Positions 53,629 through 61,712 of a stretch of DNA of 64,000 nt are shown piece by piece. The stretch comes from Nonomuraea sp. SYSU D8015 (GTDB lineage Bacteria > Actinomycetota > Actinomycetes > Streptosporangiales > Streptosporangiaceae). The notes under the pieces are model-generated. The model was given only the letters and a program-made list of their open reading frames with translations. It did no database searches and was not told where the DNA came from. The stretch covers positions 1 through 64,000 of the forward strand of contig NZ_VJYI01000033.1 of the NCBI RefSeq assembly GCF_008065375.1, written 5' to 3'. The position numbers were made by a program, and so were the translations under genes. How positions within the stretch are numbered: the stretch's first letter is position 1; every line of letters begins with the position of its first letter.

Positions 53629-54618
53629 ATGAGGATCATGCCGAAGACCTCAGCGCGACTGCTCGCGTTGCTCTCGCTGCTCCAGGCGCGCCGGGACTGG
53701 CCGGCGGCGCTGCTGGCCGAGCGGCTGGACATCAGCCCGCGCACCGTGCGCCGCGATGTCAACCGCCTGCGCGAGCTCGGCTATCCCATCGTGGCCTTCA
53801 AGGGGCCCGACGGCGGATACCGGCTCGACGCCGGCACGGAGCTGCCTCCGTTGCTGTTCGACGACGAGCAGGCCGTCGCCCTGGCCATCGCACTCCAGAT
53901 CGCCGCCACCAGCGGCGCCGGCATCGAGGAAGCCGCGGCACGCGCGCTGACCACCGTCCGGCAGGTCATGCCCACACGGCTGCGCCGCCGCATCGACACC
54001 TTCCACGTCACCGCCGTCGAGCCGCCCGCGACCCGACCGGACCCGCAGGTCGACAGCAGCGTGCTGATGGCGCTCAGCGCCGCCGTCCACGCCCGCGAGG
54101 TGCTGCGCTTCGACTACCCGGACGAGACCGGCGGGCAGAGTCCGCCGCGCCGGGTGCAGCCCCATCACCTCGTCACCTGGGGCGGACGCTGGTACCTCAT
54201 CGCCTGGGACCTCGACCGCGAGGACTGGCGCACCTTCCGCGCCGACCGGATCACCCCCCGCATCCCCACGGGACCCCGCTTCACCCCGCGCGAGCTGCCC
54301 GGAGGTGAGGTGGCCGCCTTCGTGACCGGCAGGTTCCGGGGCTCCGACGGCTCCGGCTCCGGCGACTGGCCCTGCCGTGGCGAGGTGATCCTCGACCTGC
54401 CCGCCGCCGTCGTGTCCCGCCACACCCGTGACGGCGTCGTCGAGGAACTCGGCCCTGACCGCTGCCGGCTCGTCCTGGGCTCGTGGTCGTGGCCTGGCCT
54501 GGCCAGCGCCATCGGCAGGTTCGACGCCGACATCGAGGTCGTCGGCCCGGCCGAGCTCAAGGACGCCTTCGCGCGCCTGGCCCGCCGCTACGCCCACGCC
54601 GCCAGCGGCACCCCATAG
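53629..54618 (+). CDS. WYL-domain transcriptional regulator (YafY type)
   Basis: A 329-residue regulator. The HTH is at residues 6-58 (LLAERLDISPRTVRRDVNRL), and the WYL domain contains TWGGRWYLIAWDLDREDWRT FRADRITPR. The phrase TGPRFTPRELPGG is shared almost word for word with the WYL protein at 2724, so the two are close paralogues. The ATG at 53629 is favoured over upstream in-frame codons, which run through the operator and the DinB remnant. Its enzyme partner is broken. Confidence 0.92.
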   Translation: MRIMPKTSARLLALLSLLQARRDWPAALLAERLDISPRTVRRDVNRLRELGYPIVAFKGPDGGYRLDAGTELPPLLFDDEQAVALAIALQIAATSGAGIEEAAARALTTVRQVMPTRLRRRIDTFHVTAVEPPATRPDPQVDSSVLMALSAAVHAREVLRFDYPDETGGQSPPRRVQPHHLVTWGGRWYLIAWDLDREDWRTFRADRITPRIPTGPRFTPRELPGGEVAAFVTGRFRGSDGSGSGDWPCRGEVILDLPAAVVSRHTRDGVVEELGPDRCRLVLGSWSWPGLASAIGRFDADIEVVGPAELKDAFARLARRYAHAASGTP

Positions 54619-54626
54619 ACCCCTTG

Positions 54627-54646
54627 ATCTCAACTGCGGTTGAGGT
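54627..54646. promoter_or_regulatory. SoxR/MerR-like operator
   Basis: ATCTCAAC-TGCG-GTTGAGGT is a near-perfect palindrome of the CCTCAA-type used by SoxR-like MerR regulators. A TTGATC element overlaps its left edge as a possible -35, with an extended spacer as in MerR-type promoters. It points toward the DsbA gene. No MerR gene is in this window. Confidence 0.5.
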
Positions 54647-54696
54647 TGCAGGATGAGCCACCAGAGCCTGCCCGGCCTCTGACAAGGAGCGTGTAC

Positions 54697-54789
54697 GTGA
54701 CCGCGGAACTCGATCATCGACAACCCGCCGTCCGCGAGGCCGGTCCCGGCCACAGCTCCTCGCCTCTGATCGGATCGCGAATCACCTAG
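54697..54789 (+). CDS. Possible 30-residue leader peptide
   Basis: AAGGAG stands 8 nt before a GTG that opens a 30-codon frame (VTAELDHRQPAVREAGPGHS, then SSPLIGSRIT), ending 7 nt before the DsbA start. It could be a leader that couples translation, or the stub of a deleted gene that belonged to the SoxR-like promoter. Confidence 0.35.
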   Translation: MTAELDHRQPAVREAGPGHSSSPLIGSRIT

Positions 54790-54796
54790 GACGTTC

Positions 54797-55444
54797 ATGA
54801 AGGTCGAAATTTATGCCGATGTCCTGTGCCCGTGGTGCTACATCGGCAAGAGACGGCTGAGTGCGGCACTGGAGCAGGTCACCGACCGGGACAAGGTGCA
54901 CACCATTTGGCGCAGTTTCGAGCTCGCCCCGGACGAAGGCCGGATCCCCGGTCCGACGGCCGCCGAGGCCATGGCCGGCTGGTGGGGCGATCAGGCGCCG
55001 GCCCGCACCGCCAGGATTCGGGCGCTGGGCGCTGCTGAGGGACTGGAGCTCAACCTGCATCTGGCCCGGCCGGTCAACACCTTCGACGCGCACCGGCTGT
55101 GCCATCTGGCCGCTGCCCGGGGCCTGGCCGGCCAGGCGATGGAGCGGCTGCTGCGCGCGTACCACACCGAAGGGCTGAACGTGGCCGACCCGCAGGTGCT
55201 TCGGCGCCTGGGCGGCGAGGCCGGGCTGGCTGACGCCGAGGTACAGGCTCTGCTCGCCGGCGACGACTACGCCGAACAGGTCCGCGCCGACCGGCGCCGC
55301 GCGGCCGAGCACGGGATCACCGGCGTCCCCTCCCTCGTGATCGACGGCGGACCCCCGGTGTCGGGCGTCCAGCCTCCCGCCGAGCTGCGCCGCCTGCTGG
55401 AGCATGGCCTGACCATGCTGAGGGATGTACCGCGCCAGTCCTGA
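54797..55444 (+). CDS. DsbA-family oxidoreductase, FrnE type
   Basis: A 215-residue cytoplasmic thioredoxin-fold protein. The active site is C11-P-W-C14 in IYADVLCPWCYIGKRRL, followed by the helical insert (FELAPDEG, PVNTFDAHRLCHLAAARGLA). The cis-Pro loop is HGITGVPSLVID. FrnE/DSBA-like proteins act as disulphide isomerases or polyketide-linked oxidoreductases. There is no signal peptide, so it works in the cytoplasm. The SoxR-like box upstream suggests induction by redox-cycling compounds (inference). Confidence 0.92.
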   Translation: MKVEIYADVLCPWCYIGKRRLSAALEQVTDRDKVHTIWRSFELAPDEGRIPGPTAAEAMAGWWGDQAPARTARIRALGAAEGLELNLHLARPVNTFDAHRLCHLAAARGLAGQAMERLLRAYHTEGLNVADPQVLRRLGGEAGLADAEVQALLAGDDYAEQVRADRRRAAEHGITGVPSLVIDGGPPVSGVQPPAELRRLLEHGLTMLRDVPRQS

Positions 55445-55703
55445 AAGCGGCCTCGGTCATGGTGCGACGCCCACTTCGTCAGGGGCCATGCGCCCCGGCC
55501 GCCAGCCCCGGCTCGCGTAGTGCGGGATCTGCGGCGAGCCGGTCCTTGGGCTCCTCCTCAAGGACCAGACTCCGCATCGCCTGACATGGCGCGCCCCGGC
55601 CGGTGAGCGTGGTGGCTGCGGCGAGTACGACCAGCCCCCCCGCATGTGGTAACCGGTCGGCGTCACGTGGGGGAGGATCACGTACGGGGCAGCAGGAGAC
55701 ACC

Positions 55704-56318
55704 TCACGGCCTCACGCCGTCGGGGAACCCGGTCCAGCGCAGGTCGGCGGGGAGGTGGCTCATGTCGTTGAACATCACGATCGTGGGCGGCAGACCGGTA
55801 CGGTACTCGATGACCGTCAGCGCGGTGTTGGCGCTGTTCAGTCCGAGCCACCGGGACGGCGGCGCATCCAGCGCGTGCCGCACCAGCCACGCGATCGGGT
55901 AGGCGTGCGTCACCAGGACCTCGTGTGTGTCGGGCCGGGTCCCATTCGTGGTCGCGTCGGGGACCTTCGCGAACCGGGCGACCAGGGCCTCGGCCAGCCT
56001 TTGCCCCGAGGCCGCCTCGATGTCGTCGTAGCCGTCGAAGAAGCCGGCCCAGGACGGGGGTGTTTCGGCCGCGCTGGGGACGTAGGGCACGTGGTCGACG
56101 AGTTCGGCGGCCTCGGTCACGGGCACGTTCGGCAGATGCCGGGCGAGTTCGTGCGCGCTTGCCACGGCGCGTGGCAGCGGAGAGTGCCACACGGCGTCGA
56201 CCGGTACGCCGGCGAGCCGTTCGCCCAGCAGGCCCACCTGCCGGCGCCCGATGCCGGTGAGCTCCCCGAACGCGTCGGCTGCGCCGTGGCGTGCCAGGTA
56301 GAGGTGTCGCGTAGTCAT
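55704..56318 (-). CDS. Histidine phosphatase family protein
   Basis: A 204-residue phosphoglycerate-mutase-like phosphatase. The catalytic RHG is in LYLARHGAADAFGELTGIGR. The second Arg is in VWHSPLPRAVASAHELARHL, and the proton-donor His follows in VLVTHAYPIAWLVRHALDA. The substrate is unknown. The start is the ATG at 56318. About 120 nt separate it from the PEP-utilising enzyme gene upstream on the same strand. Confidence 0.9.
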   Translation of the reverse strand: MTTRHLYLARHGAADAFGELTGIGRRQVGLLGERLAGVPVDAVWHSPLPRAVASAHELARHLPNVPVTEAAELVDHVPYVPSAAETPPSWAGFFDGYDDIEAASGQRLAEALVARFAKVPDATTNGTRPDTHEVLVTHAYPIAWLVRHALDAPPSRWLGLNSANTALTVIEYRTGLPPTIVMFNDMSHLPADLRWTGFPDGVRP

Positions 56319-56441
56319 CAGCAGTTGGGGGGTGCGGTGCCCGTGCGGGCCCGCTTCCCCTCTCCTTTCGCTCCGTAGGCATGGGTTCGGCGGCGTGCGG
56401 CTTTTGGGTGATCACTCCCGGCCAGGGACGGAAGTGATCGG

Positions 56442-57689
56442 TCACGCGTCGGTCGCCGTGACGGTGCCGGTGGTGCCGTCGATGGTGATGAGCGTGTCGT
56501 CGTGGAGCATGCTCGTTGCGTTCGGGATGCCGAGGACGGCGGGGATGGCGTGCTCGCGGGCGACGATCGCGGCGTGGGACAGCACGCCTCCGGTTTCGGT
56601 GACGACGCCGGCGGCGATGCGCAGCAGCGGTGTCCAAGCGGGGTCGGTGAAGGGGCAGACGAGGATGTCGCCCGGGTTCACGCGCGCGAAGTCGCCGGGA
56701 CCGCGGACGATCCGGGCGGTTCCGGTCACGGTCCCGTGGCTGCCCGGTGTCCCGGTGAGTGTGGCGGCCGGGACGTCCGAGGAGCCGGAAGGAAGAGGCC
56801 GCCGTGGGAGCGCGGCGGTGATCGGCCGAGCTTGCAGAACCCAGGTACGGCCGTCGACGATCGCCCACTCGACGTCCTGCGGTCCGCCGAGTACGGCAGC
56901 GATCTCCTTGCCCAGCTCGGCGAGCTGCGCGGCGGTCGCGTCATCGATCGTCGGTTGGTGCCGGGCACGGGTGGGCACGTCGCGAACGACGAGCCGCGTG
57001 CCACGCCGGTCCAGGCGGGTCCGTTTGTCTGCGACGGTGCGGGTGACCATCCCGTCCTCGGCGACTCGGTAGGCGTCCGGGGTGACAGCGCCTCCGACGA
57101 TGCTGGGGCCCAGGCCCCAGGACGCCTCGATCTCGGTCGCGCTGTCCGGACCTGCGGGTGTGAACATGACCCCGGATACCTCGGCATCCAGATGGCGCTG
57201 GACGACGACGGCCATCACAGGATCGGCGGACGGCTGGTCGTCGCGCCCGGAGGCACCCCGGTAGGCGACGGCACGTGGCGATGACAGCGAGGCCCAGCAG
57301 GCGCGTACGGCATCGGCGACGTCGCTGACTCCGTGCACGGCGAGAAAGCTCTCGTGCTGACCGGCCGCCGACGCCTGACCGGTGTCCTCGTTCGCTGCCG
57401 ATGATCTTACCGCCACTGGCGGGTCGCCGAGCTCGTCGAGCGCGCGTCCCAGTGCGTCCATGACGGTGGCGTGGAGTGGGCGGGCCACGATCGCCTGCCG
57501 TGCCACGGTGAGATCGTCCGGCTCGTCGGCGAACCGTCCGAGGCCCAGATCGCCGACAGCGGCGCGGTAAGCGGCGAACGGGACGACGAAGCCGTCAGGA
57601 ACCGGCAGACCCGCGCGGAGCAACGCGCCAAGTGTGCCGCCCTTGCCTCCGCAGGTATCGGCGACAGCCTCCACGAGAGGTACGATCAT
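56442..57689 (-). CDS. PEP/pyruvate-binding ATP-grasp plus phosphohistidine-domain enzyme
   Basis: A 415-residue protein. The N-terminal PPDK-type ATP-grasp domain covers residues 10-300 (GGKGGTLGALLRAGLPVPDG, VAVRSSAANEDT, DVEWAIVDGRTWVLQARPIT). The C-terminal swivelling domain carries the phospho-carrier His in GGVLSHAAIVAREHAIPAVL. PEP synthase and rifampin phosphotransferase are about 800 residues or more; this compact form lacks the large central or C-terminal domains. It could transfer phosphate to a small acceptor, possibly an antibiotic, but that is unproven. It starts at the ATG at 57689, divergent from two regulators. Confidence 0.88.
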   Translation of the reverse strand: MIVPLVEAVADTCGGKGGTLGALLRAGLPVPDGFVVPFAAYRAAVGDLGLGRFADEPDDLTVARQAIVARPLHATVMDALGRALDELGDPPVAVRSSAANEDTGQASAAGQHESFLAVHGVSDVADAVRACWASLSSPRAVAYRGASGRDDQPSADPVMAVVVQRHLDAEVSGVMFTPAGPDSATEIEASWGLGPSIVGGAVTPDAYRVAEDGMVTRTVADKRTRLDRRGTRLVVRDVPTRARHQPTIDDATAAQLAELGKEIAAVLGGPQDVEWAIVDGRTWVLQARPITAALPRRPLPSGSSDVPAATLTGTPGSHGTVTGTARIVRGPGDFARVNPGDILVCPFTDPAWTPLLRIAAGVVTETGGVLSHAAIVAREHAIPAVLGIPNATSMLHDDTLITIDGTTGTVTATDA

Positions 57690-57713
57690 CCACCCACGCC
57701 TTTCAACAGATAG

Positions 57714-57730
57714 TTGACAACATTTTGTTG
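57714..57730. promoter_or_regulatory. Palindromic operator/-35 in divergent promoter
   Basis: CAACA-TTT-TGTTG at 57718-57730 is perfect and AT-rich, and overlaps a TTGACA at 57714-57719. It sits in the 51-nt gap between the PEP-utilising enzyme and the regulator operon, suggesting joint control. Confidence 0.55.
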
Positions 57731-57740
57731 ATTGTGCATC

Positions 57741-58145
57741 ATGAGTCGCATGGCACGCAAGCAGGACATCGCTCACAGCGCGCACGCCGACCACGCCCAG
57801 GCCCGACGTGAGCAGGAGGCGCGTGAGCGTCTACTGAGCCTGGGCGCCGACGCGCTCGACGCCCGCCCGTGGCGACCCCCGCCAGCCCCGCCGTCGGCGG
57901 TCGACCTCGTGCAATTCGCCGTCTGGCGCAACGCCGACCTGAGCCCGGAGGACATCCTGAGTGCGCTCACCCTCCTGCCCGCCGCACGCGCCGAGGTCGA
58001 AGGACTCGAATCCGCCCTGCTGTTCATGGCCCGGAGCGCCGGACTGACCTGGGCGCAGATGGCGCACGCGATGGGGTTCAACTCACCGCAGGCGTGCCAG
58101 CAGCACTACACCCGCCTGACAGCACGACAGGACGCCGACTCGTGA
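57741..58145 (+). CDS. Small helical DNA-binding-like protein
   Basis: A 134-residue protein from the ATG at 57741; a TTG at 57732 is also in frame. The first 40 residues are a charged helix (AHADHAQARREQEARERLLS). The C-terminal half has LESALLFMARSAGLTWAQMA HAMGFNSPQACQQHYTRL in two parts, which looks like a helix-turn-helix of the kind found in small actinomycete regulators. Its stop overlaps the GTG of the next regulator (GTGA). The pair is divergent from the PEP-utilising enzyme and probably regulates it. Confidence 0.75.
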   Translation: MSRMARKQDIAHSAHADHAQARREQEARERLLSLGADALDARPWRPPPAPPSAVDLVQFAVWRNADLSPEDILSALTLLPAARAEVEGLESALLFMARSAGLTWAQMAHAMGFNSPQACQQHYTRLTARQDADS

Positions 58146-58777
58146 CGCGTGACTCTCCGCCCGCCCTCCTTGTCCTGCACGCCGTGCGCCTCACCGGGTT
58201 CGCGGACACCCCGGTGATCGCTCAGCGGTCCGGCCTCGACACGGCCGAGACGAAAGAAGTGTTGCTCGACGCCGAGGCGTGCGGCTGGGTCGAGCACACC
58301 GCCTTCGCCGGCACCGGAGGCTGGTCGCTGACCGAACGGGGCCGGGCCGAGAACGAGCGCCAGCTCGCGGCCGAGCTCGCACGCGTCGGCGGAGCCGACG
58401 AGGTTCGCGACGTCTACCGCGAGTTCCTCCCGCTGAACGCCCTCCTGCTACGAGCCTGCACCGACTGGCAACTCCGGCCCACCGCCGGCGATCGGCTCGC
58501 CGTCAACGACCACTCCGATCCCACCTGGGACGCCCGGGTCCTCCACGAACTCGCCGCCATCGACCGCGCACTCACGCCACTCGCAGACCGGCTCGAGAGC
58601 GTCCTCACACGGTTCCGCGGCTACGACGCACGATTCACCACAGCCCTGGCGCGCGCCCGAGCCGGGGAGGGCGCCTGGGTCGACCGCACCGACGTCGACT
58701 CCTGCCACCGTGTCTGGTTCGAGCTCCACGAAGACCTCATCGCCACACTCGGCCTCGATCGGCGCACCGAACCCTGA
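58142..58777 (+). CDS. Winged-helix regulator-like protein
   Basis: A 211-residue protein from the GTG at 58142. Residues 5-60 form a winged helix (LLVLHAVRLTGFADTPVIAQ, RSGLDTAETKEVLLDAEACG, WSLTERGRAENERQ). The rest is a helical domain with WQLRPTAGDRLAVNDHSDPT and a conserved-looking DRTDVDSCHRVWFELHEDLI end. No named family is certain; MarR/PadR-like is the nearest. It is coupled to the preceding small gene. Confidence 0.75.
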   Translation: MTRDSPPALLVLHAVRLTGFADTPVIAQRSGLDTAETKEVLLDAEACGWVEHTAFAGTGGWSLTERGRAENERQLAAELARVGGADEVRDVYREFLPLNALLLRACTDWQLRPTAGDRLAVNDHSDPTWDARVLHELAAIDRALTPLADRLESVLTRFRGYDARFTTALARARAGEGAWVDRTDVDSCHRVWFELHEDLIATLGLDRRTEP

Positions 58778-58917
58778 CCCCCCGCTTGTTGCCCCGAGGG
58801 CATGCATGCTCAGCGGCAGCATCCTCACCCGCCAACCGGCTCATCGTCGCGCGCCGGCCGATGCCCAAAACGAGCGGCATCGCCGGCGTCCGATTCTTCT
58901 AAAGTGCGGACTTCCGC

Positions 58918-59481
58918 TTATTTCTTGATCTCGTAGCGCAGAAGTACCACGCCGTTTTCGAAGCCGGTGGCCTCGATCAGTTTCAGGTCTTGCCGATCCT
59001 CGAAAATGCGCGTTCCCTTGCCGCGTGACGCCGGGCAGACGAGCAGGGTGATCTTGTCGATGACGTCGGCGTCCAGCAGGGAGTGCATGAGCGTCAAGCT
59101 CCCCCACAGCCAGATGTCCTTGCCGCTCTGCTCCTTGAGCTCCCGGATGGTGGCGACCGGATCGCGCGTCACGGTCGCGGCGGGAAAGTCGCCCCAGGGG
59201 GCGTCATCCAGCTTCGACGAGGCGACGAACTTGGTGAGGTTGTTGAGCTTCTCGCCGTACTCGCCCTGCTCCTCGGCGTACGCCCAGCCCGTGGACTGGG
59301 CGTAGGTATTCGCGCCGAGAATCAGCGTGTCGACCTCGTCGATGAGCCCCATCACGCTTGCCTTGAACGCAGGGTCGGTGGTCTCGGAAAAGGGCTCCCC
59401 TGACACGAAGCTGAGCCCGCCGTCCTCCTCCGCGGCGATGTTGTCGACGGTAACCCACTGCTGAACGATGAGCTTTCGCAT
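58918..59481 (-). CDS. Dihydrofolate-reductase/RibD C-terminal family protein
   Basis: A 187-residue protein from the ATG at 59481. It reads MRKLIVQQWVTVDNIAAEED, DTLILGANTYAQSTGWAYAE, then GKDIWLWGSLTLMHSLLDAD and DKITLLVCPASRGKGTRIFE. This is the RibD_C reductase fold, a distant relative of the protein at 40518. It is flanked upstream by a Tn3 transposase stub. The substrate is unknown. Confidence 0.9.
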   Translation of the reverse strand: MRKLIVQQWVTVDNIAAEEDGGLSFVSGEPFSETTDPAFKASVMGLIDEVDTLILGANTYAQSTGWAYAEEQGEYGEKLNNLTKFVASSKLDDAPWGDFPAATVTRDPVATIRELKEQSGKDIWLWGSLTLMHSLLDADVIDKITLLVCPASRGKGTRIFEDRQDLKLIEATGFENGVVLLRYEIKK

Positions 59482-59487
59482 CACTGA

Positions 59488-59590
59488 CTGTGCCTCTCGA
59501 ATATCTGTCGGCTGAACAGGTCCACCGGTACGGAGCCTTCGTGACGGATCCGACACCGGAGGAACTGGAACGGTTCTTCTTCCCAGGGAC
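59488..59590 (+). pseudogene. Tn3-family transposase N-terminal stub (DUF4158)
   Basis: MPLEYLSAEQVHRYGAFVTD followed by PTPEELERFFFPG matches the opening of Tn3-family transposases, the DUF4158 domain. Similarity ends near 59585. It begins within 10 nt of the RibD-like gene start on the other strand, so an insertion probably hit that promoter. Confidence 0.65.
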
Positions 59591-59772
59591 GAAACCGCGC
59601 GCGGGTTCTCGACCCCCTACCTCGACATTTCCTGGCGAACTTCAACGAGTCCGCGCACTCCGCGGCGGCCACAAACGGGCACGGGGACGGCCACTCGCGT
59701 CCCAGGCGCGCCAAGGACATGGTGGTGCCCCACACGTGGGCGATCCACCCGACGCGGACGACCGGGCGGGGC

Positions 59773-60273
59773 TCAGGCGCGCTGACGCTCCTCCCGCTGC
59801 CGGATCAGTTCCTCGACCGGGCTCGGCAGGGTCGTCTCGAAGTCGATCAGCTTCGCCCAGGTCGGGGTCACGACGATCCGGACCATGCCGTCGTGGTAGA
59901 GGGAACGCACCTCGGCCTCCCACACGACCCGTTGCTCGGGGGTCATCTGGTAGGTGGTGGTCGTCTGGAGGTACTCGTCCGGGATGCCGTCGACGAAGTC
60001 CAGCTCGGCCCGGCCCCGGATGAGCAAGATCTTGGGCGGGTGCGACTCGGTGTCGATCGTCAGGGCGACCATCGGGTTCTCGCTCAAGGCGTGGAGCTTC
60101 GGAGCGTTCTTCGGAGTGCTCATGACGATCTCCGTGCCGTTCCAGGCAAAGATGATCGGGATGTTGCGGGGTGTGCCGTCCTTGGCGACGTAGGCCAGGC
60201 GGGTCACGTCGCGGGCCAGCAGTTCCCGGCTGAGCGGCCGGTTCAGAACCTCGGTGACCTCGTACGATTCCAC
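59773..60273 (-). CDS. PPOX-class pyridoxamine 5'-phosphate oxidase-like flavoprotein
   Basis: A 166-residue split-barrel protein: LLARDVTRLAYVAKDGTPRN, IPIIFAWNGTEIVMSTPKNA, PKLHALSENPMVALTIDTES. The C-terminal part, VRIVVTPTWAKLIDFETTLP, is typical of FMN- or F420-binding PPOX proteins. It probably reduces or protects small molecules; the substrate is unknown. It is 35 nt downstream of the MFS gene and probably in the same operon. Confidence 0.9.
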   Translation of the reverse strand: MESYEVTEVLNRPLSRELLARDVTRLAYVAKDGTPRNIPIIFAWNGTEIVMSTPKNAPKLHALSENPMVALTIDTESHPPKILLIRGRAELDFVDGIPDEYLQTTTTYQMTPEQRVVWEAEVRSLYHDGMVRIVVTPTWAKLIDFETTLPSPVEELIRQREERQRA

Positions 60274-60308
60274 AGTAATTCCTCTCGTTGTTGTTTCTCA
60301 GCGTCGGT

Positions 60309-61526
60309 TCAGGGGCGTTCGGCCACTGCTTGCGCGGTGGTCGGTTGTGGTCTGGGCGGCGGGGTCCCGTTCGACAGGCGCAGGGCCGGGTTGAGCGTCG
60401 CGGTGACAGCGAGCGACGCCACCGCCATCACGGCCATCGCCGCACCCGCGGGCAGAAACTGCGCAAGCAGCCCGGCCAGCGTGGCGCCGGCCGCCTGCAT
60501 CGCCTTCATGCCGGTGACGTGCAGGCCCAGCGCCTGACCGCGGACGTCTTCGCCGATCAGGGCGATCAGCCGTTCCTGCAGCAGCAGCGTGGATGCGAAG
60601 CCGATCGACGCCACCGCGACGACGCCTGCCGCGACCGGCGTGCTGAGCGGCAGCACGAACAGCAGGTACGGCAGCGCGAGCAAGAATCGCAGCGGGGTGA
60701 CCCACCGCCGCCGCCCCTGTGGCGACATGAACCGCCCGGCGACCAGATCGCCGAACAGCATGCCCAGCGCCGCCGCGACGAACAGCACGGCGGCGGACCG
60801 CGGCGCGTAGGGCACGAACAGCGCCTCGCAGCCCACCACCAGGCCGTTGGGCACCCACGTCGCCAGGTAGACGGCCCGGCGGGCCGGCGTGGACAGCAGA
60901 TGCCGGTTGACCTGCCAGGTGGCCGCGAGGGACGGGCGGCCGGACGCCCGCGGCGGCCGGGCGCTGAGTCCCCACCGCAGCACCAGAGCCGCGACGAAGG
61001 CCAGCGCCGCGCTGATGGCCAGCGTCGCACGCGGCGACACCACCGCCAGCAGGATGCCACCGAGCGCGAAGCCGGCGATCTGCATCGCGCCGACCGAGAT
61101 GTTGAGCACCGAACGGCCGAGCACGTACCCGTTCGGCGGCACGATCTCGTTGAGCAGGCCGTACCGGACACCGCCGCCGATCGAGCTGACCAGGCCCAGA
61201 GCCAAGATCACCGTGAACATCGCCCACAGCGGCATGCCCGGCATGGCCAGCGCCAAGCCGGCCAGGCCGCCGGCCAGCGCGGTCAGCGTCAGCGCCGCAC
61301 GCGGCTGCACCCGGTCGGCCACCGACAGCAGCGTGGTGGCGCCGACCAATTCGGCGAACGACGGCCCGAACATGCTCAACGCGGCCAGCAGCGGGGAGTC
61401 CGTGCGGGCATACACCAGCGTGGCGAGCGCCAGCCCGTTCAGCGTGGTCGAGGCGACCTGCGCGCACGAAGCCGCGAACAGCGGGGTGAACTCAGGTGTT
61501 CGAAACAGTTCCCGGTACGTACGCAT
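60309..61526 (-). CDS. MFS transporter (MFS_3/EntS-like)
   Basis: A 405-residue, 12-helix transporter from the ATG at 61526: MRTYRELFRTPEFTPLFAAS, CAQVASTTLNGLALATLVYA. The helix 2-3 loop has VADRVQPRAALTLTALAGGL (motif A-like), and the mid-protein GGGVRYGLLNEIVPPNGYVL is typical of the MFS_3 subfamily. It is an exporter of an unknown small molecule. It is divergent from a LysR regulator and followed by the PPOX gene, a common three-part arrangement for a detoxification unit. Confidence 0.9.
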   Translation of the reverse strand: MRTYRELFRTPEFTPLFAASCAQVASTTLNGLALATLVYARTDSPLLAALSMFGPSFAELVGATTLLSVADRVQPRAALTLTALAGGLAGLALAMPGMPLWAMFTVILALGLVSSIGGGVRYGLLNEIVPPNGYVLGRSVLNISVGAMQIAGFALGGILLAVVSPRATLAISAALAFVAALVLRWGLSARPPRASGRPSLAATWQVNRHLLSTPARRAVYLATWVPNGLVVGCEALFVPYAPRSAAVLFVAAALGMLFGDLVAGRFMSPQGRRRWVTPLRFLLALPYLLFVLPLSTPVAAGVVAVASIGFASTLLLQERLIALIGEDVRGQALGLHVTGMKAMQAAGATLAGLLAQFLPAGAAMAVMAVASLAVTATLNPALRLSNGTPPPRPQPTTAQAVAERP

Positions 61527-61691
61527 CGCTGGGGATTCCCTTACTCTCGTCCGCCGTCGGGCCTTCACAGCATCCGGCGGCCGGCACTGGCTCGGGCCGT
61601 TGTGGTTGACCCGGTCATCCAGCCCATCTCGGCTCACCGACGAGCCTCCACCCAAGAGGGCTTATGCGTCTAATGCCACCTTTAGCGAAAA

Positions 61692-61712
61692 TTCATCGAT
61701 AGGGTTGATGAA
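61692..61712. promoter_or_regulatory. Inverted repeat overlapping the LysR start codon
   Basis: TTCATC-N9-GATGAA is a perfect inverted repeat whose last base is the first A of the LysR start codon. The surrounding DNA is AT-richer. Position suits LysR autoregulation and control of the divergent MFS-PPOX genes. Confidence 0.6.

Noticed and set aside
60288..61673. 461-codon plus-strand open frame
   Set aside because: Antisense of the MFS gene. Repetitive Arg/Gln/Gly composition.
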